A DNA stretch of 64,000 nt, from NCBI GenBank assembly GCA_024403135.1, contig JAKSSK010000002.1:1-64000 (forward strand), in the 5' to 3' direction. The stretch is from Clostridia bacterium. Lineage in GTDB: Bacteria; Bacillota; Clostridia; Peptostreptococcales; Anaerovoracaceae. The position numbers and the translations under genes are program-made. Positions 56,785-64,000 of this stretch are shown piece after piece (the stretch's first letter is position 1; each line of letters opens with the position of its first letter). The notes below the pieces were generated by a model. The model was given only the letters and a program-made list of their open reading frames with translations, did no database searches and was not told the origin of the DNA.

Positions 56785-57240
56785 TTAGATTGCAAGTGCA
56801 GCCCCATAAGTTACAAATGCTACAATTGCTGCCGCAATTACTACTCCAAGTGCTATGGCTGGCATAGCTCTCTTTATCTGCATATCCATCATAGCTGCAA
56901 CCAGTCCTCCCGTCCAAGCTCCTGTGCCTGGAAGTGGAATGGCAACTAAAATTACAAGTCCCCAGAACTCGTACTTCATTACCTGTGCCTTCTTGGACTC
57001 AGCCTTAGCCTCTAGCTTTTCTACAAGCCTATCTAGCTTTCCGCTCTTTTCCCTCATCCACTTAAATATCTTTCTTATGAAGATTATGATAAATGGAATT
57101 GGAAGAAGGTTTCCCAGTATGGAAACTATGACAGCTGTAGGAAAATCTAGGCCGCTAGCAACCCCAATAGGCAGAGCTCCTCTAAGCTCTATTACAGGTA
57201 CCATGGCTATGAAAAATGTATATGCAATCTTTGAAAACAT
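56785..57240 (-). CDS. Small multi-drug export protein (COG2426)
   Basis: A 151-residue membrane protein of the Sm_multidrug_ex family: MVPVIELRGALPIGVASGLDFP (N-terminal PxxELRGAIP signature), GNLLPIPFIIIFIRKIFKW, a charged amphipathic loop (60-85), and YEFWGLVILVAIPLPGTGAWTGGLVAAM (PLPGTGAWTG signature). About four membrane segments. Export function is inferred from family naming only; substrates unknown. Co-directional with the secreted lysozyme gene, which starts 8 bp after its stop. Confidence 0.9.
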   Translation of the reverse strand: MFSKIAYTFFIAMVPVIELRGALPIGVASGLDFPTAVIVSILGNLLPIPFIIIFIRKIFKWMREKSGKLDRLVEKLEAKAESKKAQVMKYEFWGLVILVAIPLPGTGAWTGGLVAAMMDMQIKRAMPAIALGVVIAAAIVAFVTYGAALAI

Positions 57241-57268
57241 ATTCTTCTTTCCTATCTAATCAAGTGAA

Positions 57269-57294
57269 AAGCAAAGGGCCTAGGCTCTTTGCTT
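57269..57294 (-). terminator. Terminator of the glyS cluster
   Basis: AAGCAAAGGGCC / GGCTCTTTGCTT with one mismatch, followed by TTTT; ends the leftward cluster from the MBL gene to glyS. Confidence 0.8.
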
Positions 57295-57301
57295 ATCTAT
57301 T

Positions 57302-58696
57302 TTAGAACTTTAATCTTTCTTCGATGTAATCCTTTACATCCTCAACTTTGATACGAATCTGGTCCATTGTGTCTCTATCTCTGATGGTTACGCAGCCATC
57401 AACTTCAGTATCGAAGTCAACGCAGATGCAGAATGGAGTACCGATTTCGTCTTCTCTTCTATATCTCTTTCCGATTGAACCTGCTTCGTCGTAGTCTACG
57501 CTGAAGTACTTTGAAAGTTCTTCGTAGATTTCCTCAGCCTTAGGTCCAAGTTTCTTCTTGTTAAGAGGAAGTACTGCAGCCTTGAAAGGTGCAAGTGCTG
57601 GGTGAAGCTTAAGCACGATTCTAGTGTCGTTTTCGCCTACTTCTTCTTCGTTATATGCATCGCACAGGAATGCTAGAGTAACTCTATCTGCTCCTAGTGA
57701 TGGTTCAATTACGTATGGAACGTACTTTTCGTTTGTTTCAGGATCCACATAGCTTAGGTCTTGGCCTGAGTGTTCCATGTGTCTTGAAAGGTCGAAGTCT
57801 GTTCTTGAAGCAACGCCCCAAAGTTCGCCCCATCCAAATGGGAATAGGTATTCGAAGTCTGTAGTAGCATTGCTGTAGTGTGAAAGTTCTTCCTTGGAGT
57901 GGTCTCTCATTCTGATGGATTCCATATCCATGCCTAGGCTTTCTAGGAACTTTCTGCAATATTCCTTCCAGTATGCGAACCATTCTAGTTCTGTACCTGG
58001 CTTGCAGAAGAATTCAAGTTCCATCTGTTCGAATTCTCTGATTCTGAAGATGAAGTTACCTGGTGTAATTTCATTTCTAAATGACTTACCCACCTGTGCA
58101 ATACCAAAAGGTACTTTCTTTCTAGAAGTTCTCTGCACGTTTCTAAAGTTTACAAAGATACCCTGTGCAGTTTCTGGTCTTAAATATATTTCAGATTTTG
58201 AGTCTTCAGTAACGCCTTGGAAAGTCTTGTACATTAAGTTGAACTGTCTGATGCCTGTAAAGTTAGCCTTGCCGCATTCAGGACACTTTATTCCCTTCTC
58301 CTTAACGTATTCTTCTAACTTTTCGTTTGACCATCCATCAACGATGATGTCCTCTAGACCGTTTTCCTTGTGGAAGTCCTCGATAAGTTTATCTGCTCTA
58401 AATCTAGCCTTACATTCCTTGCAGTCGATTAAAGGATCGCTGAAGCCGCCTACGTGACCTGATGCTACCCAAGTTTGAGGGTTCATCAGAATAGCTGCGT
58501 CAAGTCCTACGTTGTACTTGGATTCCTGAACGAACTTCTTCCACCAAGCCTTCTTAACGTTGTTCTTGAATTCAACTCCGATAGGACCATAGTCCCATGA
58601 GTTAGCTAGTCCGCCGTAGATCTCTGAACCTGGATAAACGAATCCTCTGTTCTTAGCAAGTGCGACTATTTTTTCCATTGTTACTTCTTTACTCAT
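57302..58696 (-). CDS. glyS: Glycyl-tRNA synthetase (dimeric, class II)
   Basis: A 464-residue alpha2-type GlyRS. Blocks: [28 protein letters not shown] (N-terminal), a zinc-binding Cys pattern (CKECKARF...CPECGKANF, about 90-150), class II motif 2 [29 protein letters not shown], motif 3 [10 protein letters not shown] and an anticodon-binding C-terminal domain. It charges tRNA-Gly. No T-box is visible; it is last in a cluster 3 bp after the DUF4342 gene. glyQS is the alternative name used in some genomes. Confidence 0.97.
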   Translation of the reverse strand: MSKEVTMEKIVALAKNRGFVYPGSEIYGGLANSWDYGPIGVEFKNNVKKAWWKKFVQESKYNVGLDAAILMNPQTWVASGHVGGFSDPLIDCKECKARFRADKLIEDFHKENGLEDIIVDGWSNEKLEEYVKEKGIKCPECGKANFTGIRQFNLMYKTFQGVTEDSKSEIYLRPETAQGIFVNFRNVQRTSRKKVPFGIAQVGKSFRNEITPGNFIFRIREFEQMELEFFCKPGTELEWFAYWKEYCRKFLESLGMDMESIRMRDHSKEELSHYSNATTDFEYLFPFGWGELWGVASRTDFDLSRHMEHSGQDLSYVDPETNEKYVPYVIEPSLGADRVTLAFLCDAYNEEEVGENDTRIVLKLHPALAPFKAAVLPLNKKKLGPKAEEIYEELSKYFSVDYDEAGSIGKRYRREDEIGTPFCICVDFDTEVDGCVTIRDRDTMDQIRIKVEDVKDYIEERLKF

Positions 58697-58699
58697 TTG

Positions 58700-59398
58700 T
58701 TACTCCTTAATGTTAAGTTCCTCTTTTATTTCTTTTTCTACGTCTTCGATCTGTTCTTCGATGTCGTCGATTACGATTTCAATTTCTTCTTCAGCCTTTG
58801 CAAACTTTTCAGCTGCTTTGTCCTTTACGTTGTAGAAGATGTCCTTGCCCTTTCCATATACTTCTGGAGCCTTTTCCTTTACTACTTCGTAAGCGTCTTG
58901 GCCTTTTTCCTTTAATGCTTCGTATACTTCTGGAGCCTTTTCCTGTAGTTCTTCGTATACGTCCATACCTTTTTCCTTAACTACTTCGTAGTATTCTCCA
59001 GCCTTTGAAGTAAGGTCGATGCTGCTTCCGTCTTCCTTTACGAATTCAACTACGCAGTTAAATCCGAATGAAGCGATTGCTCCTGCAAGAACTCCCCATG
59101 GTGCAAGGATAGCGCCAACGATACCTGCGTTAAGTGGTAGGTTAAGCATTACTTCCTCATCCCTCTTAACTAGGATTCTTGAAACGTTTCCTCTCCCAAC
59201 GATTTCCTTTATCTTTCCAAGAAGTTCTTCGCCTCTTTCGCCTGGCTTAAAGCCCTTCTTTTCGTTTACTGTTTCTTCTAGTCTGATGATGGCATCAACT
59301 ACGTTGCCTTCAGTCATCTCTAAAGCTTCCTTAGCTTCCTTGTATGTTACTCCTGTTCTGTCCTTAACTAGTTCGATTTTTTCTAAAGTAATTTCCAT
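58700..59398 (-). CDS. DUF4342 protein with C-terminal helical repeats
   Basis: A 232-residue protein. An N-terminal UBA/EF-Ts-like helical domain (1-42; VKDRTGVTYKEAKEALEMTEGNVVDAI), a DUF4342-like domain (about 60-125) with a glycine/alanine-rich LNAGIVGAILAPWGVLAGAIASFGF, then repeated amphipathic helices built on VKEKGxDxYE and EKAPEVYE (about 133-200) and an acidic tail (DDIEEQIEDVEKEIKEE). The middle hydrophobic part could insert in a membrane; the repeats suggest an extended or coiled structure. Function unknown. It sits between recO and glyS. Confidence 0.78.
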   Translation of the reverse strand: MEITLEKIELVKDRTGVTYKEAKEALEMTEGNVVDAIIRLEETVNEKKGFKPGERGEELLGKIKEIVGRGNVSRILVKRDEEVMLNLPLNAGIVGAILAPWGVLAGAIASFGFNCVVEFVKEDGSSIDLTSKAGEYYEVVKEKGMDVYEELQEKAPEVYEALKEKGQDAYEVVKEKAPEVYGKGKDIFYNVKDKAAEKFAKAEEEIEIVIDDIEEQIEDVEKEIKEELNIKE

Positions 59399-59408
59399 GT
59401 TCTACCTC

Positions 59409-60161
59409 CTAAATCATGCCTACTAAAAAGTCTTCGCTCTTTAGCTTCCCAATATCCATATGATACTCCGCGTACTTTTTAATTATCTGAAGCAGCGGTC
59501 TTAAAACATCCTGCTCTAGGGCTAACTTTTCCATGGCCCTAAGAGGATTATTAACAATATATTTTAACACTTCTACTATATCAAAGTTCGTGTCATAAAT
59601 CAATGTTTGCCCTTCTTCTAAAAGGGTATCTTTACACTTTTCGCAGACCATGCCTCCGCTTTCGATGCTAAAGGATTTAACCTCTTTACTTCCGCATGCG
59701 CTGCACTGGTCAAGCACAGGCATATATCCCAGTAACTGCAAGGCCTTTACCTGATAAGCTAACACCAGGGTTCCGTAGGCCTTCTTCCTATCCTCCATAA
59801 GGGTTAGAAAGTCTATAAGCAGGTTTAGTAGCGGCACATTGGCCACCTGCTCAGGCAGCACTTTTTCGGTCCACTCCAGTATGTATGATGAAGCCATGTA
59901 CTTATCCACGTTCTCACCGATCTGGTAAAAACTCTTCAACGTGTCAGCCCCATTGATATTAAAGGAGTCCCTCCCTTTATATATCTCATACTTTCCCAGT
60001 GTGAAGGGGTGCATTGCTAGGGTTGACTTACTCTTACCCTTTTCGGATATGCTGGTTCCTGCGCTTATCTTTCCATATTTTCTTGAAAACAAAAGTATCA
60101 TCCTTCGCCCTTGGGCGGTTTTTGTCTGTCTAAGAATGATCCCTTCAGTATCTAGATACAT
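59409..60161 (-). CDS. recO: DNA repair protein RecO
   Basis: A 250-residue protein with an N-terminal OB fold (1-80; DTEGIILRQTKTAQGRRMILLFSRKYGKI) and a helical C-terminal domain with a zinc motif (CSACG and CEKC, about 157-181). RecO loads RecA with RecR/RecF on gapped DNA. 3 bp after era, in the conserved era-recO order of Firmicutes. Confidence 0.96.
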   Translation of the reverse strand: MYLDTEGIILRQTKTAQGRRMILLFSRKYGKISAGTSISEKGKSKSTLAMHPFTLGKYEIYKGRDSFNINGADTLKSFYQIGENVDKYMASSYILEWTEKVLPEQVANVPLLNLLIDFLTLMEDRKKAYGTLVLAYQVKALQLLGYMPVLDQCSACGSKEVKSFSIESGGMVCEKCKDTLLEEGQTLIYDTNFDIVEVLKYIVNNPLRAMEKLALEQDVLRPLLQIIKKYAEYHMDIGKLKSEDFLVGMI

Positions 60162-60164
60162 GCT

Positions 60165-61046
60165 CTACTCCTTATATCCAAAGTTGGATAGGGCAAAGTC
60201 TGAATCTCTCCAGTTTTCCTTTACCTTTACCCATAGCTCCAGGTACACCTTGGTGCCTAGAAGGGCCTCGATTTCCATTCTAGCCCCTTTTCCGATGCCC
60301 TTAAGCTTCTTGCCCTGCTTTCCTATGATTATGCCCTTGTGGGACTTTCTCTCGCAATATATTACGGCTCCGATCTTAGTAAGGGTATCGCCCTCTTCAA
60401 AGCTTTCTATCTCTACCGCTACGCCGTGCGGCACTTCATCCTCCAGGTAAAGCAGTAGCTTTTCTCTAATGATCTCGCTTACTATGAACCTTTCAGGGTG
60501 GTCTGTAACCATATCCTCAGGAAAGTACATAGGTCCTTCTTCAAGGTATCCCTCTAAGTGGTCAATTAGGTCGTCCACGTTCTTTCCCTCTAGGGCGCTG
60601 GTTCCAAAGATGGCATCGAATACGTCCATCTTCTCGTACTCTTCATAGATTTCCCTAAACACCTCAGGGTCCATCTTGTCTATCTTGTTAATGACTAAGA
60701 CCTTTGGCGTATCTATGTCCTTGATCATGTTTAGGATGTACCTATCTCCAGGTCCATCTGTAATCTTTCCGTCTACTAGAAACAGAATGGTATCCACTTC
60801 CTTGAAGGTGTTTATTGCAGCCTCTGTCATGAAGTTTCCCAGCTTGTTTCTAGGCTTATGTATTCCAGGTGTGTCGATGAAGATCATCTGGCATTCATCT
60901 TCCCTGGTATATATTCCTCTTATGCTGTTTCTGGTGGTCTGAGGCTTGTCCGTAGTGATTGCAATCTTCTCTCCCAGTATGGAGTTTAAAAGGGTGGACT
61001 TACCTACGTTTGGCCTTCCAATTATTCCAATGAATCCTGACTTCAT
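60165..61046 (-). CDS. era: GTPase Era
   Basis: A 293-residue GTPase with a KH domain: GRPNVGKSTLLNSILGEK (G1), DTPGIHKP (G3), NKIDKM (G4) and C-terminal KH RKSHKGIIIGKQGKKLKGIGKGAR. Era binds the 3' end of 16S rRNA and matures the small ribosomal subunit. Overlaps cdd by 4 bp. Confidence 0.98.
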   Translation of the reverse strand: MKSGFIGIIGRPNVGKSTLLNSILGEKIAITTDKPQTTRNSIRGIYTREDECQMIFIDTPGIHKPRNKLGNFMTEAAINTFKEVDTILFLVDGKITDGPGDRYILNMIKDIDTPKVLVINKIDKMDPEVFREIYEEYEKMDVFDAIFGTSALEGKNVDDLIDHLEGYLEEGPMYFPEDMVTDHPERFIVSEIIREKLLLYLEDEVPHGVAVEIESFEEGDTLTKIGAVIYCERKSHKGIIIGKQGKKLKGIGKGARMEIEALLGTKVYLELWVKVKENWRDSDFALSNFGYKE

Positions 61047-61423
61047 AACTTAAAACCTCTAGGTAGTATTTCCTTTAGAGTAAGAACTTCTAAAGAATTT
61101 TCATCATCTCCAGATATTATCTGAAAGTCGTCATCGCAAAACTCCATCATAAACTGACGGCACATTCCGCAAGGCCATGCCTTTCCTCCTGAAGATGCTA
61201 TCACTATCTTCTCAAACTTTGTATATCCTTCTGAGATTGCCTTTGAAAAGGCTGTTCTCTCAGCGCATATTGTTACAGGGTATGAGGCGTTTTCAATGTT
61301 GCAGCCTGTGAACACCTTGCCGTCCTTTGTTACCAGGGCTGCCCCTACGTGAAACTTGCTGTATGGCACGTAGGCCTTATCCATCATTTCCTCTGCTATC
61401 TTAAAAAGCTGTCTATTATCCAT
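61043..61423 (-). CDS. cdd: Cytidine deaminase
   Basis: A 126-residue tetrameric-type enzyme: VPYSKFHVGAALVTKDGKVFTGCNIENAS, catalytic CAERTAF (Cys/Glu) and PCGMCRQ (zinc Cys pair). Converts cytidine or deoxycytidine to uridine for salvage. It sits between ybeY and era, a common Firmicute order. Confidence 0.97.
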   Translation of the reverse strand: MDNRQLFKIAEEMMDKAYVPYSKFHVGAALVTKDGKVFTGCNIENASYPVTICAERTAFSKAISEGYTKFEKIVIASSGGKAWPCGMCRQFMMEFCDDDFQIISGDDENSLEVLTLKEILPRGFKL

Positions 61424-61424
61424 C

Positions 61425-61877
61425 TTATCTCCTTAGGTCTAGGTAGGCCATTATTTCCTCTTCTCTCTTCCGCATTACCTTCTTCTCATCTTCCTGCATA
61501 TGGTCGTATCCAAGAAGGTGAAGTATGCTGTGGGTGAAAAGGTAAAGTATTTCTCTATCCACAGAGTGTCCGAATTCCTCTGCTTGCTCTTTTGCTTTAT
61601 CTAGGCAGATTACCACGTCTCCCAGGGCTATCTCCCCAAACTCAGGCAGGTCTTCAAAGTCTTCAAACTGTGGAAAGGATAGTACGTCTGTAACCTTATC
61701 CATATCTCTAAACTGACCGTTAATTTCCTTTATCTCTTCCTTTGATACGAAGGTTACGGAAATCTCTATTCTCTCGTCGTCTATTTCTTCCAGTTCAAGG
61801 GCCTTTTCTGCTGCCCTTTCCATCATGGAAAGGATCTCTTCCTTTACCTCTTGTCCCTCTTCAAAAATTATATTCAT
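61425..61877 (-). CDS. ybeY: Endoribonuclease YbeY
   Basis: A 150-residue metal-dependent RNase. The zinc triad is the HSILHLLGYDH motif (H-x3-H-x5-H, about 116-126), with TDVLSFPQF preceding it. Needed for 16S rRNA 3' end processing and ribosome quality control. The phoH stop overlaps its ATG by 1 bp. Confidence 0.97.
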   Translation of the reverse strand: MNIIFEEGQEVKEEILSMMERAAEKALELEEIDDERIEISVTFVSKEEIKEINGQFRDMDKVTDVLSFPQFEDFEDLPEFGEIALGDVVICLDKAKEQAEEFGHSVDREILYLFTHSILHLLGYDHMQEDEKKVMRKREEEIMAYLDLRR

Positions 61878-62845
61878 TATTCTCCTACCTCTTCAGGGTG
61901 TGATTTATAGAAGGCGTCGTATGCCCCTATTATCTCCTTAACCAATTTATGTCTTACTACGTCTACGTCCTTTAGGTGACAGAAGTCTATGTCCTTAACG
62001 TCCCTAAGAACTCTCTCTGCTTCCACCAGCCCTGACTTTTTTCCTCTTGGTAAATCTATCTGGGTGATGTCTCCTGTCACCACCACCTTTGAGCCAAAGC
62101 CCATTCTAGTAAGGAACATCTTCATCTGCTCCCTGGTGGTGTTCTGTGCTTCATCCAGTATGATAAACGAGTTATCTAAGGTTCTACCTCTCATGTATGC
62201 TAAAGGTACCACCTCTATTACTTCCTTTTCCTTCAGCCTCAGTGCTGTATCTCTACCTAGGATTTCATAAAGGGCATCGTATAGAGGTCTTAGATATGGG
62301 TCAACCTTTTCCTGAAGGTCGCCTGGTAAGAAGCCTAGCCTTTCTCCTGCCTCTACTGCAGGTCTAGCAAGGATAAGCTTTTGAACCTCCTTGTTCTTCA
62401 ATGCGTTAATTGCCATGGCTACTGCAAGGTAGGTCTTTCCTGTTCCTGCAGGTCCTATGCCAAATACCACGTCCTTCTTTCTCATGCTCTGGATGTATTC
62501 CTTTTGGCCTATGGTCTTAGCCTTGATTGGCTTTCCGTGGCAGGTAAAGCATACTATGTCCTTTGAAAGGTTGCTTCCTGTATATGACTGGCCCTGCTTC
62601 TTCATCTCGATGATGTAGCTTACCTTCTGCTCATCTAAGCTTTCGCCCTTTTCAGCAGCTATAGTAAGCTCACTTAAGATGGCTTCAGCAAGGGCAACGT
62701 CTTCGCCCTTTAAAACTAGGCCGTCATCCCTTTGGAATATTTCAACTGAAGTGGCATCTTGGATAAGCTTTAGATTAAGATCTAGGTTTCCAAAGATTTC
62801 CCTTCTGTCTATGTTTTCACTTATGCTAATATTCTTTGTTTCCAT
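61877..62845 (-). CDS. phoH: PhoH family protein (ybeZ-like ATPase)
   Basis: A 322-residue P-loop protein: KH-like N-terminal part, Walker A GPAGTGKTYLA (about 135-145), Walker B FIILDEAQNTT (about 228-238) and VVTGDITQIDLP. Forms hexamers and assists YbeY in RNA processing. Immediately followed by ybeY, as in most bacteria. Confidence 0.96.
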   Translation of the reverse strand: METKNISISENIDRREIFGNLDLNLKLIQDATSVEIFQRDDGLVLKGEDVALAEAILSELTIAAEKGESLDEQKVSYIIEMKKQGQSYTGSNLSKDIVCFTCHGKPIKAKTIGQKEYIQSMRKKDVVFGIGPAGTGKTYLAVAMAINALKNKEVQKLILARPAVEAGERLGFLPGDLQEKVDPYLRPLYDALYEILGRDTALRLKEKEVIEVVPLAYMRGRTLDNSFIILDEAQNTTREQMKMFLTRMGFGSKVVVTGDITQIDLPRGKKSGLVEAERVLRDVKDIDFCHLKDVDVVRHKLVKEIIGAYDAFYKSHPEEVGE

Positions 62846-62854
62846 CTATTACCT

Positions 62855-63796
62855 CTAATACAAAAGCGTTACGAAATATGCGGCGTATGCCAGTACGAAC
62901 AGGGCTCCTGTCTTTCTTCCTAAGATTCCCTTTCTTCCAAGTGGGATCAATGCTGCAGCTGCAAATAGGGCAATGGCCGAGTCAATTACAAACTGGCTGT
63001 TAAACGGTATTGGTGTAATTAATGCCGTGATTCCGCAAACGAATAGGATGTTGAAAATGTTACTTCCAACGATGTTACCGATAGCTATATCGCTGTTACC
63101 CTTCATGGCTGCTACTACTGAAGTCGCAAGCTCAGGAAGTGATGTTCCAAAAGCTACGATGGTAAGACCTATGAACCTTTGGCTTACTCCCATAATTACT
63201 GCAAGCTCTGTTGCGCTATCTACCGCTAGCTGGCTACCTATGATTATCATCGCAAGTCCAACTACAATCAGGATGATATCCTTTGGCATACTTCTTACGA
63301 TGTTCTTTTCTTCAATTACGTCAGGTTCGTCTGGAATCTCAGTCACCTTTGAATCCCTAACCAGCATTGAAAGAAATGCGATGAATAGGGCTGACAATAC
63401 TATTCCACCTAATAGCCCGATTTCACCATACATTCCAAATCCCATGAAGGCCACGGAAATCAGCGAAAGTATCTGTATCTGCTTCTTCATCTCAGCATAC
63501 TTGATGACAAGTGGGCTGACCATGGCGGTAAAGCCTAAGATCATAAGTATGTTGAAGATGTTACTTCCTACAACGTTTCCTATGGTGATGTCTGGAATTC
63601 CCTTTAGCGCAGAGGATATGCTGACTGCAGCTTCAGGTGCGCTAGTTCCCATGGACACAATTGTAAGGCCGATGATAAGGTGCGGAATGCCGAACCTTTG
63701 AGCAACACCTATTGATCCATCTACGAAGAAATCCGCTCCCTTGATTAGAATGACAAATCCTGCAATTAGTATCAAGATGTTAGTTAATATTTCCAT
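62855..63796 (-). CDS. Calcium/sodium antiporter, CaxA/YrbG family
   Basis: About 313 residues with ten membrane segments in two inverted repeats. Each repeat has the ion-binding motif: VSMGTSAPEAAVSISSALKG...GNVVGSNIFN (repeat 1) and VAFGTSLPELATSVVAAMKG...GNIVGSNIFN (repeat 2). Exchanges Ca2+ (or K+) for Na+ or H+. AGGGGG precedes the ATG at 63796; the frame extends 21 bp further without a better site. 11 bp after the MBL gene. Confidence 0.95.
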   Translation of the reverse strand: MEILTNILILIAGFVILIKGADFFVDGSIGVAQRFGIPHLIIGLTIVSMGTSAPEAAVSISSALKGIPDITIGNVVGSNIFNILMILGFTAMVSPLVIKYAEMKKQIQILSLISVAFMGFGMYGEIGLLGGIVLSALFIAFLSMLVRDSKVTEIPDEPDVIEEKNIVRSMPKDIILIVVGLAMIIIGSQLAVDSATELAVIMGVSQRFIGLTIVAFGTSLPELATSVVAAMKGNSDIAIGNIVGSNIFNILFVCGITALITPIPFNSQFVIDSAIALFAAAALIPLGRKGILGRKTGALFVLAYAAYFVTLLY

Positions 63797-63807
63797 AATT
63801 TTCCCCC

Positions 63808-64000
63808 TAAATTTCAAATGTCTCCAAATCTTCTGGTACCAATACGTTCCCCTTAAAGTTTTCCTTTGCTTCTAAGGTATACATCTCTTTTCTCTCATCT
63901 AGATGGTCGTCCTCAGTGTGGTAAAGGATTAGGTTTTCTACCTCAAGCTCAGAAGCAAGCTTACCTGCATCAAGTGCTGTCGAGTGATGCTTTTCGTAAG
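63808..64000 (-). CDS. MBL-fold metallohydrolase, C-terminal part (cut by window end)
   Basis: The last 63 codons of a gene continuing beyond the right edge: YEKHHSTALDAGKLASELEVENLILYHTEDDHLDERKEMY, here cited by its motifs HHSTALDAG and LILYHTEDD. A His followed by A-x-x-A and then LxLxHxxxx is the C-terminal half of an RNase Z/MBL-type active site. Which MBL subfamily it belongs to cannot be seen from this part. It is first in the leftward cluster with caxA-like and phoH. Confidence 0.75.

Noticed and set aside
56777..56917. Cys-rich N-terminal extension of the secreted lysozyme
   Set aside because: It overlaps the multi-drug export gene in another frame, and a signal peptide with ribosome binding site starts at 56776.
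58697..58699. T-box leader for glyS
   Set aside because: Only 3 bp separate glyS from the upstream gene; there is no room for a T-box and no specifier-like structure.

Overview
The window looks like chromosomal DNA of an anaerobic, moderately low-GC member of the Clostridia (Firmicutes). Supporting signs are Bacillota-type LexA and PyrR, a PyrR attenuator, an ECF vitamin transporter, a dimeric glycyl-tRNA synthetase, GH25 and phage-tail-type lysozymes with Ig/FN3 repeats, a ferredoxin-fused aldo/keto reductase, strong AGGAGG ribosome binding sites and many hairpin-plus-T-tract terminators. The family is uncertain; an Anaerovoracaceae (Family XIII)-like organism is a guess from general gene content. 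No rRNA, prophage, IS element or CRISPR array is present. Two tRNA genes (Leu-CAG, Ser-GGA) are.

Layout. 1-5.2 kb: repeat-rich left edge, tRNA-Leu, a small HTH/membrane-protein pair, then nitroreductase, AlkD-like, TfoX-like and GNAT genes, and tRNA-Ser. 5.2-19 kb: housekeeping genes (mscL, thrC, PfkB kinase, zinc-type macrodomain, pyruvate carboxylase, typA, methyltransferase, Fic, spoIIM-like, ung). 18.7-25.8 kb: DUF6873, radical SAM, a damaged MqsA-type toxin-antitoxin locus, P1 peptidase, DUF554, PPC protein, GH25 lysozyme. 25.8-30 kb: polyamine operon (XRE-cupin regulator, potABCD). 30.4-36.6 kb: a cobalamin-riboswitch regulon. 36.6-41.5 kb: a PBECR4-like nuclease gene behind a structured leader, two G3E (COG0523) GTPases, two unknown genes and an aldo/keto reductase. 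41.5-54.5 kb: membrane LuxR regulator, NhaC antiporter, GntR-ABC operon, multidrug-type ABC exporter, lexA, RarD-like exporter, tandem lysO genes, pyrR, and a uracil permease behind a PyrR attenuator. 54.5-64 kb: secreted lysozyme, then a conserved leftward cluster (MBL protein, caxA-like, phoH, ybeY, cdd, era, recO, DUF4342, glyS).

Most notable system. A leftward operon under a cobalamin riboswitch encodes a membrane-anchored DUF4430 protein, a secreted alpha/alpha-repeat protein, EcfT, a fused double EcfA ATPase and an S component. DUF4430 and an alpha/alpha barrel are the two halves of animal transcobalamin and intrinsic factor. The operon therefore reads as a split, bacterial, intrinsic-factor-like B12 capture module feeding an ECF importer. 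Just upstream, a second cobalamin riboswitch controls an uncharacterised 183-residue secreted protein.

Other patterns not explained by gene calls: a 226-bp, near fully palindromic intergenic element present twice in the same context (upstream of an XRE-family gene); at least seven promoters whose -10 box sits 6-9 nt before an ATG with no Shine-Dalgarno, implying leaderless mRNAs, including two face-to-face pairs; a Fic protein with an extra N-terminal domain and a perfect 18-bp palindrome over its promoter; and a candidate 21-codon leader peptide overlapping a hairpin.
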